From positions 1,426,001-1,490,000 of the forward strand of contig NZ_NRGW01000001.1 in NCBI RefSeq assembly GCF_002332255.1: a stretch of 64,000 nt of DNA, given 5' to 3'. Below are positions 42,045-52,483 of this stretch, piece by piece; within the stretch, counting starts at the first letter, position 1, and each line of letters begins with the position of its first letter. This DNA is from Halomonas sp. JB37 (GTDB taxonomy: Bacteria > Pseudomonadota > Gammaproteobacteria > Pseudomonadales > Halomonadaceae). The position numbers and the translations under genes were made by a program. The notes below the pieces were generated by a model. The model was not told where the DNA came from. It made no database searches and saw only the letters and a list, made by a program, of their open reading frames with translations.

Positions 42045-44662
42045 GGTGCCTTCCAGGGCTTAGTAGCGGCAGTATAAAGAAAATGATTAAGTGTGAGCGT
42101 CAGTTTTTCTATATCAATCGGTTTGGTTAAATAGTCGTTGAAGCCTGCGGCTAGGCCATAACTACGGTCGCGCTCCATGGCATTAGCGGATAATGCAATA
42201 ACTTTAATATGCTTAAGCTGCGGATCTTTCTGCATGATATCTAGCGCTTGAAAGCCGTTCATGCCGGGTAAATGGATATCCATTAGCACTAAATCGGGCG
42301 GAGCGTGGCGCATTATTTCAAGCCCTAGCTCAGCGCTGACAACGGTTTGAAGGCGTATATGGCTGAACTCTTCAATAATGTCGTCCATCAGCCGCTGGTT
42401 AGCCGGGTTGTCTTCAATATAAAGCAGCTGAAATTGATGCTGGTGGCTGGCGTTGGCGCCTGCATTCTGAAAGGCAGAGGGCTGTTCTTCTGAGGCGTCT
42501 CGTTCGGTTATCGGCAGTGTAAACCAGAACGTTGAGCCGACGTCGGAATGGCTAGTCATACCAATGCGCCCTTGCATACGTTCTACCAGCTCGCGCGTAA
42601 TAGCGAGGCCGATGCCGGTGCCCTCGATAGAACCATGTTCTGCATCTAAGCGATTGAATGGTTCAAAAAGCTCGTGTTGACGCTCGATGGCTATGCCAGT
42701 GCCCGAATCGATAATGCTGATGCGCAGCTCATCATCAAGCGGTTCGGCTGCAATCCTGATCGTGCCGTGCTGGTGGTTGTATTTGATGGCATTAGAAAGC
42801 AGGTTGAGTAGTACCTGCTTCGTGCGCGTGTAGTCAGCGGCTACGTACCACGGTTCTGAGAACGGCATGGAGGTGAGCGTAATCCCCGCTGCTTCGATTG
42901 TCGCTTCAAGCGTACTGCACACGTCATCAAGCACGTTCTGCATCAATATAGGCTCAATTGAAAACTGTACATGACCCGCTTCAATTCGAGCTAAATCCAG
43001 CACTTCATTGATTAAACTGAGCAGGTGCTGGCCGCTTTTTTCTATTTGGCCCACTTGGCGCTGCTGCTTGTCGCTGAGAGGATCGCGGCGCGCCTTACCG
43101 AGCAGTTGGGAAAAACCAATAATGGCATTGAGCGGGGTGCGTAGCTCGTGGCTCATCGATGACAGAAATTCGCTTTTAGCTTGATTGGCTTTTTCAGCAA
43201 GATCGCGGGCGCTGGCTAGGTCGCTCGTTACCTGTTCGCGTTCGGCCATTTGCCGGTAGAGATTGATCAATAGCGCGCAGGTGTCGGTAAACGGTTGAAG
43301 CCAGTCGAGCAACGCCTGATTAAGTGGCTGCTTACTGTTGGCAATGGCGAACATGCCAATCAATTGATCGCCGCTAACAATAGGTACGCCTAAGTAATTG
43401 TTAATACGCGGGTGTCCGGCAGGAAAACCGCCGCGTTTGGTATGACGATAAACGTCGTTGGTCATAATCACCTCGCCCGAGGCAAATACCCTGCCTAATA
43501 GTGAGTTAGGGTTGGTCAGCGTCATATCGCCGCTGCGCAACTTCTCCATTAGATGCTTAGACTCTTCACTCCATGAAAGGTCGGTCATCGCGTGAATTTT
43601 GAGGGCATTAGTGGTGTCGGTGGGCATCACTTCGCCAATCAATGCGTAGTCACTGTCGGTAAGCTCGCGCAGCGCTTCCATGAGAAATGTCCACAGACGC
43701 TCGCCCGACATGAGGGCTTGATAATCGGTAATGCCCTGATGGAGTATCTTGAGCAGATTTTCCTCTTTACGAATTCTACGATTAGCGTCGTAAATTTCAG
43801 TGAGGTCTGTCAATACGCCCAGGAATTCAACGACACGGCCTTGATCGTTGTGAATAGCGTTAATCGCAAGGTGGACGGGGATGCGGCGGCCGTCTTTGTG
43901 CAGCGCTTCGACTTCACGCCCTCGACCAATAACTTTGGGCTCGCCACCGGCAAGGTAGTCAGCAATAAACCTGTCATGATGGATCGAAATGTCAGGCGGT
44001 GTGAGCACTGCAATGTTTTGCCCGATTAGCTCATTTTCTGTATAGCCAAGCAGGTTTAGCGCAAAAGGATTAATCGCCGCAATATGGCCAGAGCGATCAA
44101 TCCGTATTTTGGCCGTCGCGCTTTTAGTAAAAAGCGCTTCAAAACTACGCGCTATACGAGTGAGTTCCACCTGTCGCTTGTGTTGACGAAGTAGCTCTTC
44201 TACCTGTGCTGCCAAGCTGCCAAGCAGCATTAAATCACGTTCGCTGAAAGGGCGAGGCTGACTGTCGATGAGGCACAGCGTGCCTGCTGCCATGCCGTTT
44301 AACGGCCGTAACGGATAGCCTGCGTAAAATCGGATATGAGGGGCGTCGTTGACCAGAGGATTATCGAAAAAGCGCTTATCTTTAAGCGTGTCTTCAATTA
44401 CCAGCGGCGTTTCATGATAAATCGCGTGCGCACAGAAAGACAGTTCACGGCTGGTTTCACAGGCGTCGAGCCCCTGATGCGATTTAAACCATTGGCGCTC
44501 TTTATCGACTAACGAGACCAGCGCGATAGGAACGTCAAACAGGTCGCGGGCCAGTTGTGTCATGCGCTCAAATGCTTGGTCTTTAGGCGTGTCGAGTACA
44601 TGAAGAGCATGCAAAGCCGCCAAACGCTGTGTTTCATTATGAGGGGTGTCGGGGGCTTGCAT
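42041..44662 (-). CDS. Hybrid sensor histidine kinase (GAF-PAS-GAF-HisKA-HATPase-REC)
   Basis: 873 residues from ATG 44662. No membrane spans, so a cytoplasmic sensor. N-terminal GAF (about 15-160, SRELSFCAHAIYHETPLVIE), PAS (about 175-290, IAAINPFALNLLGYTENELI), second GAF (about 320-470), phospho-acceptor H505 in SSMSHELRTPLNAIIGFS, ATPase with NLLSNAIKYN and GTGIGLAI, and a C-terminal receiver with about D795 in VLMDIHLPGMNG. Phosphate would pass to the coupled REC-GGDEF-EAL protein. Signal unknown; GAF plus PAS suggests redox, light or a small ligand. Confidence 0.93.
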   Translation of the reverse strand: MQAPDTPHNETQRLAALHALHVLDTPKDQAFERMTQLARDLFDVPIALVSLVDKERQWFKSHQGLDACETSRELSFCAHAIYHETPLVIEDTLKDKRFFDNPLVNDAPHIRFYAGYPLRPLNGMAAGTLCLIDSQPRPFSERDLMLLGSLAAQVEELLRQHKRQVELTRIARSFEALFTKSATAKIRIDRSGHIAAINPFALNLLGYTENELIGQNIAVLTPPDISIHHDRFIADYLAGGEPKVIGRGREVEALHKDGRRIPVHLAINAIHNDQGRVVEFLGVLTDLTEIYDANRRIRKEENLLKILHQGITDYQALMSGERLWTFLMEALRELTDSDYALIGEVMPTDTTNALKIHAMTDLSWSEESKHLMEKLRSGDMTLTNPNSLLGRVFASGEVIMTNDVYRHTKRGGFPAGHPRINNYLGVPIVSGDQLIGMFAIANSKQPLNQALLDWLQPFTDTCALLINLYRQMAEREQVTSDLASARDLAEKANQAKSEFLSSMSHELRTPLNAIIGFSQLLGKARRDPLSDKQQRQVGQIEKSGQHLLSLINEVLDLARIEAGHVQFSIEPILMQNVLDDVCSTLEATIEAAGITLTSMPFSEPWYVAADYTRTKQVLLNLLSNAIKYNHQHGTIRIAAEPLDDELRISIIDSGTGIAIERQHELFEPFNRLDAEHGSIEGTGIGLAITRELVERMQGRIGMTSHSDVGSTFWFTLPITERDASEEQPSAFQNAGANASHQHQFQLLYIEDNPANQRLMDDIIEEFSHIRLQTVVSAELGLEIMRHAPPDLVLMDIHLPGMNGFQALDIMQKDPQLKHIKVIALSANAMERDRSYGLAAGFNDYLTKPIDIEKLTLTLNHFLYTAATKPWKAP

Positions 44663-44749
44663 GATGATTCCGCGGCAGTGAATGAGTAAAAATACCACAA
44701 GGTCGCTATACCAATAGCCTATTACCTATCGGTCATTAACGCATAAGCT

Positions 44750-46105
44750 TTAGCCTAGCCCAATGAGTTTCATGAGCCAGCGCCGATACGGCGGATAGAG
44801 CATGTGACTAGGTGTGCGTTTAGCTTGATAAAATACGCCGCGTAAATGACTAAAGCGCTCAAAGCCGTGACGGCCATGATAAGCACCCATACCGCTTTCG
44901 CCTACGCCGCCAAACGGCAGGGAAGGCACCGCGTGATGAAGGAGCGTTGCGTTAAACACCAGAGCACCGGAATGAGTGGTGCGCAATAGCTGCTGTTGCA
45001 AGCCCTTATCGTGTGTGAATGCATACAGCGCCAGCGGGTGTGGGCGAGCATTCACGTAGCTTACTGCCGCGGCCATATCGCTAACGCCAATGATGGGTAG
45101 GCAGCGGCCAAAAATTTCTTCGCGCATGACCTGCAGTTCTTGGTGAGGATCAATAATCAGTGCAGGTGCATGGGCGCCATGATCAATGATCCTACAGCCG
45201 TGGTCGCGGGCTTCTTGCAGCATATGGTCGAGGCGGTCTTGGTGAGTCGTATTGATCGCATGCGTGACGGCATGATCATTAGGGCGCTGCTGCACAATCG
45301 CATTGCTTAACGCCGTCACCAAGGCGCTAAGGTGGCGGCTTTCAACCAGCACGTAATCAGGGGCGATACAGGTTTGCCCAGCATTCATACCTTTGCCGAA
45401 GATAATCGCGGCGGCGGCTTGGTCCAGATCCACATCGCTGGCCACCATTGCTGGCGATTTACCGCCTAGCTCCAGCGTCGTTGGAGTTAAATTTCGCGCG
45501 GCCGCTTGGGCTACCTGGCGCCCAACGGCGCCGGAGCCGGTAAACACCAGGTGGTCAAACGGCAGTTCGCTAAAGCGACGCGCCATCTCGACGCCGCCTT
45601 CTACCACGCACAGCTCTTCGGGTGTGAAGTATTGCGGGACTAAGCGCTTGAGCAGAGCGCTGGTGTTGGCAGTGTGCTCGCTGGGCTTGAGCATGGCGAC
45701 GTTGCCAGCGGCAAACGCATCCACGATGGGCATTAACGCTAAGCTCCAAGGATAGTTCCAGGGCGACATCACGCCAATCACGCCCAGCGGCTGAGGCGCA
45801 ATGCGTGCGCGAGCGGGTAGCAGTCGCAATGGCATGCTTGCCATGCCTGGCCGCATCCAGCGCCATAAGTGGCGCCTGGCATAGCGAATCGCATGCAGCA
45901 CCGCGCTGATTTCAGCTATACGTATTTCAACGTCACTGCGTTGGCCGAAATCCGTTTGAATTGCTCGTATAATGTCTAGCTGATGGTGCTTAGTCATACG
46001 GGCTAAGCGCGCTAGCCGGTCACGCCGAATCTTTAGAATCGGGTAGGGCTGTTGGTCCGCAGCTTGGCGCTGCGTTTGAAAATCTCCCGTTAGATCGCGC
46101 GTCAT
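44750..46105 (-). CDS. Aldehyde dehydrogenase of the coniferyl-aldehyde dehydrogenase group
   Basis: 451 residues, shorter than classical aldehyde dehydrogenases and with a hydrophobic C-terminus (HMLYPPYRRWLMKLIGL) like ALDH3/CalB enzymes, suggesting membrane contact. Motifs: MSPWNYPWSLALMPIVDAF, nucleotide loop FTGSGAVG, general base in LELGGKSPAMV, nucleophile cysteine in NAGQTCIAPDYV. Oxidises medium or long aliphatic or aromatic aldehydes with NAD(P). Divergent from the next gene; no pathway partners nearby. Confidence 0.9.
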   Translation of the reverse strand: MTRDLTGDFQTQRQAADQQPYPILKIRRDRLARLARMTKHHQLDIIRAIQTDFGQRSDVEIRIAEISAVLHAIRYARRHLWRWMRPGMASMPLRLLPARARIAPQPLGVIGVMSPWNYPWSLALMPIVDAFAAGNVAMLKPSEHTANTSALLKRLVPQYFTPEELCVVEGGVEMARRFSELPFDHLVFTGSGAVGRQVAQAAARNLTPTTLELGGKSPAMVASDVDLDQAAAAIIFGKGMNAGQTCIAPDYVLVESRHLSALVTALSNAIVQQRPNDHAVTHAINTTHQDRLDHMLQEARDHGCRIIDHGAHAPALIIDPHQELQVMREEIFGRCLPIIGVSDMAAAVSYVNARPHPLALYAFTHDKGLQQQLLRTTHSGALVFNATLLHHAVPSLPFGGVGESGMGAYHGRHGFERFSHLRGVFYQAKRTPSHMLYPPYRRWLMKLIGLG

Positions 46106-46265
46106 GGCCCCTCCTTGTGCGCCGTTTTCGGCGTAGGGTGATTAAACCGTTCATATAAAGCGTCTATCTAAACAGTTAGTGTAAAGTGGCACAGGCAAGG
46201 GCTTGCAGAGTGGACTGTGCGCTAGCCCTGTGCGCTCTGTAAGCCCTGCACTCACCGGAGATGCT

Positions 46266-47414
46266 ATGTCGTCACGTCCACTTTCGCTCACCATTCTACC
46301 CACTATGGCGGCCGTAACGGCAAGCCAATGGGATTCACTGGTAGACGACGACCAGCCATTTTTACGCCACGCTTTTTTGCATGCTTTAGAGGCCAGTGGC
46401 TCCGTCAGCATGGCGACTGGTTGGGAGCCTTGCCATCTGAGTGTCTGGCAAGATGAGCAGCTAGTTGCGGCGATGCCGATGTACCGTAAACATCATTCCT
46501 ACGGTGAGTATGTATTTGATTGGGGCTGGGCGGAAGCCTTAGAGCGTGCCGGTGGCCGCTACTATCCTAAAGCACTCAGTGCCGTGCCGTTCACGCCAGT
46601 GCCGGGAGTGCGCACGCTGATCGCAAAGCGGGCCGATACCGGGGCCGTGCGTGATTGTTTGGCGCAGGCGTGGCGGGAGCAGTGCGAGAGTCAGGCGCTT
46701 TCCAGCTGGCATTTGTTATTCGCCAACGAGGCTGACGTCGCTGCCTGGCAGGCGCAGTGTCCTGATCTCATCACCCGTGAAGGCGTGCAGTTTCAGTGGC
46801 GTGACCGCGGTTTTGGTGACTTTGATGGCTTTCTTGCGACGCTAACCTCTAAGCGTCGCAAGATGATCAAGCGTGAGCGCCGCCTGGTCGCAGACCAGGG
46901 CTTAAGCGTGTTACGGCTAGAGGGTGATGCCATTACGTCAGCGGCGATGGCGCATTTCTTTCGCTGCTATACGATGACCTACCATGAGCGTGGACGCGCG
47001 CCGTATCTCAACCATGATTTTTTTGAGCGCCTGCGCCAAAGCATGCCGGAGGCGTTGGTATTGGTTCAAGCGCACAGTGAGGGGCGCCCGGTCGCAGCGG
47101 CGCTCTATTTTCGTGGCACCGATTCGCTTTACGGGCGCTACTGGGGAAGCGAAGTCGTCGCTGACTGCCTGCATTTTGAAGCCTGTTATTACCAGGGCAT
47201 CGAGTACTGTTTGCAGCATGGCCTGACGCTGTTTGATCCCGGTACGCAGGGTGAGCACAAATTGGTGCGCGGCTTTACACCGCAGCGAGTGCGCTCACTG
47301 CATTACATCAGCCACCCTGGGCTTGCCGCCGGCGTTGGGCAGTTTTGCCACGAAGAGAGTGAGCACGTGCGAGCCTATCGCGCGTCGGCGCATGATGCGC
47401 TTCCCTTTAAATAA
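46266..47414 (+). CDS. GNAT/FemAB-like acyltransferase family protein (COG3146, DUF482)
   Basis: 382 residues from ATG 46266, GGAG upstream; the longer frame adds 21 unrelated residues. Recognised features: DDDQPFLRHAFLHALEASGS near the N-terminus, YVFDWGWAEALERAGGRYYP, TSKRRKMIKRERR, and the C-terminal LFDPGTQGEHKLVRGF. The family has two GNAT-like folds resembling peptidoglycan FemABX acyltransferases; the substrate is not known. Common in proteobacteria. It precedes ftsB by 76 bp on the same strand but a functional link is not evident. Confidence 0.85.
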   Translation: MSSRPLSLTILPTMAAVTASQWDSLVDDDQPFLRHAFLHALEASGSVSMATGWEPCHLSVWQDEQLVAAMPMYRKHHSYGEYVFDWGWAEALERAGGRYYPKALSAVPFTPVPGVRTLIAKRADTGAVRDCLAQAWREQCESQALSSWHLLFANEADVAAWQAQCPDLITREGVQFQWRDRGFGDFDGFLATLTSKRRKMIKRERRLVADQGLSVLRLEGDAITSAAMAHFFRCYTMTYHERGRAPYLNHDFFERLRQSMPEALVLVQAHSEGRPVAAALYFRGTDSLYGRYWGSEVVADCLHFEACYYQGIEYCLQHGLTLFDPGTQGEHKLVRGFTPQRVRSLHYISHPGLAAGVGQFCHEESEHVRAYRASAHDALPFK

Positions 47415-47490
47415 ACGGCGGCTCGCTGGTGTTGCGCCTTAATGGCATAATGCGTTTTTAAATTTAGCGGACCTACAGGAGAGAGCAGCG

Positions 47491-47829
47491 ATGCGTAAAT
47501 GGCTAGTGATGGCGCTGCTCGCGGTGGTCGCACTGCTTCAGTATGAGCTATGGTTGGGCAACGGCGGCTGGCGAGATTTGCAGAATGTAGAGCACCGAGT
47601 CGCGGTTCAGGAAGCGAACAATCTGCCTATGCGTGAGCGCAACGCGCGGCTTGCGGCTGAGGTGATGGATTTGAAAACCGGTCTGGATGCGATCGAAGAG
47701 CGGGCGCGCAGCGATATGGGAATGGTGCGTACCGACGAGCAGTTTTTCTGGGTGCCCGGTGTGGCGATCAAAAATGAGCTGATCGGCATTAATGCTGGCT
47801 TAATCGCTCCGCAAGAGCCGCCGCCGTGA
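47491..47829 (+). CDS. ftsB: Cell division protein FtsB
   Basis: 112 residues. Short cytoplasmic N-terminus, one membrane span (WLVMALLAVVALLQYELWLG, residues 3-22), then a periplasmic coiled coil (about 30-75, VAVQEANNLPMRERNARLAA) and small C-terminal domain with EERARSDMGMVRTDE. FtsB joins FtsL and FtsQ to activate septal peptidoglycan synthesis. GAGAG precedes ATG. Stop overlaps the GTG start of ispD, the classic ftsB-ispD arrangement. Confidence 0.95.
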   Translation: MRKWLVMALLAVVALLQYELWLGNGGWRDLQNVEHRVAVQEANNLPMRERNARLAAEVMDLKTGLDAIEERARSDMGMVRTDEQFFWVPGVAIKNELIGINAGLIAPQEPPP

Positions 47830-48548
47830 GTCAGACGTGGCTGATAGTGCCTGCCGCGGGTCAGGGTCGCCGCATGGGCGCCAGTAAACCCAAGCAGTAT
47901 TTAACCCTGTCCGGCCAGCCGATACTGGCTCATACGTTAAAGCGCCTACATGGCGCGTTTCCAAGCGCTCGGCTGGTGCTGTGCCTGGATAATGACGACC
48001 ATTGGTTTGCCCCTGACTGGGTGCCGTTTGCCCATTGGCAGCGGGTGTCGGGTGGCAGTGAGCGGATGGACAGCGTACTGAATGCGCTGCATGCCATGGA
48101 AGCTCAGGATGACGATATCGTGATGGTGCACGACGTGGCGCGGCCCTGCATCACGCACGGTGACTTACTGGCACTTTATCGTGCCGCGGCCAATCACCCC
48201 GGCGGTGCGCTGCTAGCAATGCCCGTTGCCGACACTATGAAGCGTGGTAATGATCAAGGCCTGAGCGTGCGCACGGAGTCTCGCGATGGGCTGTGGCATG
48301 CGCTAACGCCTCAAGGGTTTCGCTATGCCTTGCTGCGTCGTGCCTTGGAAACGGCTCGCCGCCAGAACACGGTAGTGACCGATGAAGCCTCGGCGGTTGA
48401 AGCGCTGGGTGAAAGCCCTCAATTAGTCAGCGGCCGGCGTGATAATTTGAAAATAACGCATCCAGATGATTTAGCCCTGGCTACCGCGATTATTGCGTCC
48501 CAGGCGCTTGTCTCCCAAATCGATGAAACGTCAGAAAGGTGCCTGTAA
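47826..48548 (+). CDS. ispD: 2-C-methyl-D-erythritol 4-phosphate cytidylyltransferase IspD
   Basis: 240 residues from GTG 47826, overlapping the ftsB stop. Nucleotidyltransferase P-loop-like [20 protein letters not shown], then [21 protein letters not shown], and [12 protein letters not shown]. Transfers CMP to MEP in the non-mevalonate isoprenoid pathway. The stop overlaps the start of ispF (TAATG), giving coupled translation of two successive-pathway enzymes. Confidence 0.96.
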   Translation: MSQTWLIVPAAGQGRRMGASKPKQYLTLSGQPILAHTLKRLHGAFPSARLVLCLDNDDHWFAPDWVPFAHWQRVSGGSERMDSVLNALHAMEAQDDDIVMVHDVARPCITHGDLLALYRAAANHPGGALLAMPVADTMKRGNDQGLSVRTESRDGLWHALTPQGFRYALLRRALETARRQNTVVTDEASAVEALGESPQLVSGRRDNLKITHPDDLALATAIIASQALVSQIDETSERCL

Positions 48549-49036
48549 TGCGTATTGGCCATGGATTTGATGTACACCGCTTCGGCCCCGGCGACCACCT
48601 AATGATAGGCGGCGTCAAACTGCCGTTTGAGCAGGGTTTTGTTGCCCACTCAGATGGCGACGTGCTGCTGCACGCCATTAGCGATGCACTTCTAGGCGCG
48701 TGCGCACTGGGTGATATTGGTCGCCACTTTCCAGATACCGACCCCGCCTGGGCGGGGGCTGATAGTCGTGACTTGCTGCGTCATGTGGTGAGCCTTGTGA
48801 GAGGGCAGGGCTATGACGTGGTTAACCTTGATGCCACGCTGATGGCGCAGGCGCCCAAAATGGCGCCGCATATCGAAGCAATGCGCGCCGTTATCGCTAA
48901 CGATATTAATATTGCGCTTGGCCAGGTTAACGTTAAAGCCACCACCACCGAACGGCTGGGTTTTACCGGGCGCGGCGAAGGCATCGCTGCGGAAGCCGTG
49001 GTGCTGCTAAACCGAATAGAGACGCTTAATGATTAA
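48548..49036 (+). CDS. ispF: 2-C-methyl-D-erythritol 2,4-cyclodiphosphate synthase IspF
   Basis: 162 residues from ATG 48548, sharing a base with the ispD stop. Zinc ligands in [11 protein letters not shown] (DxH) and the later [10 protein letters not shown]; loop [11 protein letters not shown]-terminal [19 protein letters not shown]. Cyclises CDP-ME-2-phosphate in the MEP pathway, working as a trimer. Overlaps truD by a few bases. Confidence 0.96.
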   Translation: MRIGHGFDVHRFGPGDHLMIGGVKLPFEQGFVAHSDGDVLLHAISDALLGACALGDIGRHFPDTDPAWAGADSRDLLRHVVSLVRGQGYDVVNLDATLMAQAPKMAPHIEAMRAVIANDINIALGQVNVKATTTERLGFTGRGEGIAAEAVVLLNRIETLND

Positions 49037-50060
49037 TATGCCGACATGGCAGCGCTATCTTGATGCTCAGTTCGGCCCTCCACAGCCAGGTCAGTACCGC
49101 GCTCAGCCAGAAGATTTCTGGGTGGATGAGCAGCTTGATTTTATTCCAGAAGCCCATGGCGAGCATCTGTGGCTGAGAGTAGAAAAGCGTAATCAAACGA
49201 CATTAGACGTCGTCAATACGCTGAGTCGGCTGTGCGGCGTTACGCCCCGCGATATTGGTTATTCCGGTATGAAAGACCGCATCGCCGTGACGCGCCAGTG
49301 GCTAAGCGTGCATCTGCCGGGTCGCGATGCGCCGGCGGATCTGGAGCAATCGCTTAAATCGCTGGGCGTTACGGTCGTCGAGCAGGTGCGCCATCCGCGT
49401 AAACTCAAACGTGGCGTTCACCGCACCAATAGATTCGTGCTGCGGATCAGCGGTGAGGCGATTCATCAAGAGGGCTTTATCCGTCGCTGGGAAACGCTTT
49501 GCCAGCATGGCGTGCCTAACTATTTTGGCCCCCAGCGCTTTGGCCCCGATGGGCGCAACCTTCAGCGCGCCGAAGCGTTACTTAATCGAGGTTGGCGAAA
49601 GCGCGACGACCGGCAGGGTATGATGCTGTCTACCGCGCGCAGCTTCTTATTTAATGAGCTGCTCAGCGAACGCTTGGCGGATGGCACCTGGTGTCAGCCC
49701 CTTGCAGGCGACACCCTGATGCTGGACGGTACGCAAAGCGTGTTTAACATTGAGCAAGCCGATGACACGTTGAGTGCCCGTGCTGCCGCGTTAGATATTC
49801 ATCCCACTGGGATTTTGTGGGGCGTTGGCGAGCCGAGTCAGGGCGAGATCGCCGGCTACGAGTCACGGCTGTTGCAACAATATGCGGCGCTGTGTGAAGG
49901 GTTGGAGCGCAGTGGCGTAAAGCAAGCTCGCCGTGCGCTGCGTATGCGTTTATTAGAGCCGCAGCTTACGTGGGAAGCCGAAGCCGTTCGGCTTTCCTTT
50001 GCCTTGCCGCGGGGTAGTTTTGCTACTGCCGTCCTGAGTGAACTGATCGCGGTCAGCTGA
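49029..50060 (+). CDS. truD: tRNA pseudouridine(13) synthase TruD
   Basis: 343 residues. Catalytic aspartate in [18 protein letters not shown], and TruD motifs [28 protein letters not shown] and [16 protein letters not shown]. Makes pseudouridine 13 in tRNA-Glu. ATG 49029 overlaps the ispF stop; ATG 49038 (MPTWQRY) is an alternative. Part of the ispD-ispF-truD-surE-pcm block found in many gammaproteobacteria. Confidence 0.95.
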   Translation: MINMPTWQRYLDAQFGPPQPGQYRAQPEDFWVDEQLDFIPEAHGEHLWLRVEKRNQTTLDVVNTLSRLCGVTPRDIGYSGMKDRIAVTRQWLSVHLPGRDAPADLEQSLKSLGVTVVEQVRHPRKLKRGVHRTNRFVLRISGEAIHQEGFIRRWETLCQHGVPNYFGPQRFGPDGRNLQRAEALLNRGWRKRDDRQGMMLSTARSFLFNELLSERLADGTWCQPLAGDTLMLDGTQSVFNIEQADDTLSARAAALDIHPTGILWGVGEPSQGEIAGYESRLLQQYAALCEGLERSGVKQARRALRMRLLEPQLTWEAEAVRLSFALPRGSFATAVLSELIAVS

Positions 50061-50109
50061 CGGCGATGACTGAACGGCGGCCATTGCCGGTATATCGAGG
50101 AGAGCTACA

Positions 50110-50856
50110 ATGCGGCGACTGCTGCTTTCAAATGATGACGGTGTCCATGCCCCCGGTCTGCGTGCGTTGTATGATGCGCTGTTGGCTCACGCTAATATTC
50201 GCGTCGTGGCACCTGATCGCGACCGAAGTGGCGCTAGTAATTCGCTTACGCTGTCGCGGCCGCTCTCATTGACGGCGCTGGATAATGGCTTTTATAGCGT
50301 CGATGGCACCCCCGCAGACTGTGTTTATTTAGGTGTTCACGGCGTATGGGAGCAAAAGCCTGATTTAGTGATTGCAGGGATTAATCACGGTAGTAATCTT
50401 GGCGACGACGTGCTTTATTCAGGAACGGTCGCGGCCGCCATGGAAGGGCGTAACTTGGGTATGACGGCGTTTGCGATATCGCTATGCGGCGAACGCCATT
50501 TCGCCACGGCCGCAAGAGTCGCCTCCACGCTGATAGGCGCGGCGGAGCAGCTTTCGCTGCCACCCCGTACGCTGCTCAACGTTAATGTGCCCGACATACC
50601 CTGGGAAGATATTAAAGGCGTGAAGGTGACGCGCCTTGGGTATCGCGGGCCGGCAGATAAGCCGTTAGAAGTAAAGGATCCGCGTGGGCGGACGCGTTAC
50701 TGGATCGCACCCGTGGCGGCGAATGCGGATGACGGTGAAGATACCGACTTTGCTGCAATCGAGGCGGGCTATGTGTCGATTACGCCGCTGCAAACCGATC
50801 TTACGCGTCATCCTGCGTTAAACGATGTTCAAAATTGGTTGAATGTTTTTGCCTAA
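50110..50856 (+). CDS. surE: 5'/3'-nucleotidase SurE
   Basis: 248 residues, GAGGAG before ATG. Metal-binding [16 protein letters not shown] at the start, [17 protein letters not shown], and [20 protein letters not shown]. Hydrolyses nucleoside monophosphates and short polyphosphate; stationary-phase survival protein. The end overlaps the putative pcm start, as in the conserved surE-pcm-nlpD-rpoS stress block. Confidence 0.96.
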   Translation: MRRLLLSNDDGVHAPGLRALYDALLAHANIRVVAPDRDRSGASNSLTLSRPLSLTALDNGFYSVDGTPADCVYLGVHGVWEQKPDLVIAGINHGSNLGDDVLYSGTVAAAMEGRNLGMTAFAISLCGERHFATAARVASTLIGAAEQLSLPPRTLLNVNVPDIPWEDIKGVKVTRLGYRGPADKPLEVKDPRGRTRYWIAPVAANADDGEDTDFAAIEAGYVSITPLQTDLTRHPALNDVQNWLNVFA

Positions 50857-51520
50857 CTTATTGCCCGATGAGCTGCGCGGTCGTGGAATGACTTCTCAGC
50901 GCACGCGTGACCGCATGGTTGAGCGCCTCATGCAGCAGGGGATCAATGATGCCCGGGTGCTGGATGTGATGGCGAATGAACCGCGTCATTTGTTTGTTGA
51001 TGAGGCGCTGGCTCACCGCGCTTATGAAGACACTGCCCTGCCTATTGGCTACGGGCAAACGTTGTCGCAGCCATGGATTGTGGCGCGCATGACGGAGCTT
51101 GTGCTGCGTACAGCACCGCGCCGCGTATTGGAACTGGGCACTGGCTCTGGCTACCAAACATTAATCTTATCGCGCTTAGTGGAGCAGCTGTATTCCATCG
51201 AGCGGATTAATGCACTGCATGAACGTGCCGTGGAGCGTTTGCGTCGGCTAGCAGCACCGGCAATATTAGCGGTTGCCGACGGTGGTTACGGCTGGCCTGA
51301 GGTTGCGCCATTTGACGTTATTTTGCTCACCGCCTGCGCGCAAACGTTGCCCGCTTCATTGTTAGAACAGTTGACTCACGACGGCGTACTGATTGCGCCG
51401 TTGGAAGAACCCGATGGCAGCCAGTGGCTTACCCAGGTAAAGCGAATTGGTGGTGCCTTTGAAAAACGTCGGCTTGAACCCGTTCGTTTTGTACCTTTAC
51501 TGCAAGGAGTAGTGGATTGA
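50843..51520 (+). CDS. pcm: Protein-L-isoaspartate O-methyltransferase Pcm
   Basis: 225 residues from ATG 50843; ATG 50888 ([10 protein letters not shown]) gives the more usual N-terminus and about 210 residues, so the start is open. Motifs: [38 protein letters not shown]-binding [18 protein letters not shown], and C-terminal [12 protein letters not shown]. Repairs isoaspartyl damage in aged proteins using S-adenosylmethionine. The TTG start of the next gene overlaps its stop. Confidence 0.94.
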   Translation: MFLPNLLPDELRGRGMTSQRTRDRMVERLMQQGINDARVLDVMANEPRHLFVDEALAHRAYEDTALPIGYGQTLSQPWIVARMTELVLRTAPRRVLELGTGSGYQTLILSRLVEQLYSIERINALHERAVERLRRLAAPAILAVADGGYGWPEVAPFDVILLTACAQTLPASLLEQLTHDGVLIAPLEEPDGSQWLTQVKRIGGAFEKRRLEPVRFVPLLQGVVD

Positions 51521-52476
51521 AGCGGCGACCCTTGGGGATATTTTTGCGTGGTGCTGGAATGGGCGCCGCCGACGCGGTTCCCGGCGTATCGGGAGGCACG
51601 ATTGCCTTTATTAGCGGAATTTATGAAGAGCTGATTGAAACGATTAAGCGGTTTAGCCCAAGCGCTATCGGCGTGTGGCGGCGAGGGGGCTGGCGAGCCC
51701 TAAGTGTGCATTTGAATCTGGCCTTTCTAGTGCCACTCTTGGCCGGCGTTGGGATCAGCCTGTTTAGCGTCGCACATTTAGCGCTATGGTTGATGGAAGC
51801 GCACCCACTGCTATTAGACGGCTTCTTTTTTGGCTTAGTGGCGGCATCGGCGTTAGTGGTGGGGCAAGCGAGCCGTGGCTGGAAGCTATGGTACGTATTG
51901 CCACTATTGGTTGGCCTATTGTTGGCCCAGGCCTTGCCAGGCATGATGCCGCTGGTCTTGCTTATTGGCAATGAGGCAGTGGTAGTAATGGTCGCAGGCT
52001 GCATCGCCATCAGCGCTATGCTGTTGCCGGGCGTGTCAGGTAGCTTTCTATTGCTGACAATGGGACTCTACGGCACCATCATGGGGGCGATACGTAGCCT
52101 GGATCTCGGTATTATTGTGCTGTTTGGAATGGGATGTGTGGTCGGGCTGGCGCTTTTTTCGCGGCTGTTATCATGGCTTCTGCGGCGCCATCACACCTCA
52201 ACCATGCAGCTGCTACTGGGCTTTATAGTCGGCTCGTTACCGGTGCTTTGGCCATGGCGCGAACTGCTGCGCTATCAAATAGGTCCTGAAGGACAAATGA
52301 TCCCTCTTGAACACCGCTATTTATTACCCGCTGACTATGCCGTATTGACCGGTGCTTCGGCACAAGTAGTTGGCGTTGTCGCGTTAATGGCTTTTGGTGC
52401 ACTGATCGTGGTGTTACTCAACCGACATGCAGACCGCCAGCCAATCGATAACAAGCCTGGCGCTGAAAAGGAGTAA
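51517..52476 (+). CDS. DUF368 membrane protein, PopT-type polyprenyl-phosphate translocase
   Basis: 319 residues, eight to nine spans, TTG start overlapping the pcm stop. DUF368 hallmark at the N-terminus: GMGAADAVPGVSGGTIAFI, repeated in the second half as LLPGVSGSFLLLTMGLYG, an inverted-repeat transporter design. The family (PopT) has been linked to recycling undecaprenyl phosphate across the inner membrane, especially at alkaline pH and in salt. It is inserted between pcm and nlpD, which are adjacent in E. coli. Confidence 0.85.
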   Translation: MKRRPLGIFLRGAGMGAADAVPGVSGGTIAFISGIYEELIETIKRFSPSAIGVWRRGGWRALSVHLNLAFLVPLLAGVGISLFSVAHLALWLMEAHPLLLDGFFFGLVAASALVVGQASRGWKLWYVLPLLVGLLLAQALPGMMPLVLLIGNEAVVVMVAGCIAISAMLLPGVSGSFLLLTMGLYGTIMGAIRSLDLGIIVLFGMGCVVGLALFSRLLSWLLRRHHTSTMQLLLGFIVGSLPVLWPWRELLRYQIGPEGQMIPLEHRYLLPADYAVLTGASAQVVGVVALMAFGALIVVLLNRHADRQPIDNKPGAEKE

Positions 52477-52483
52477 GACCTAC

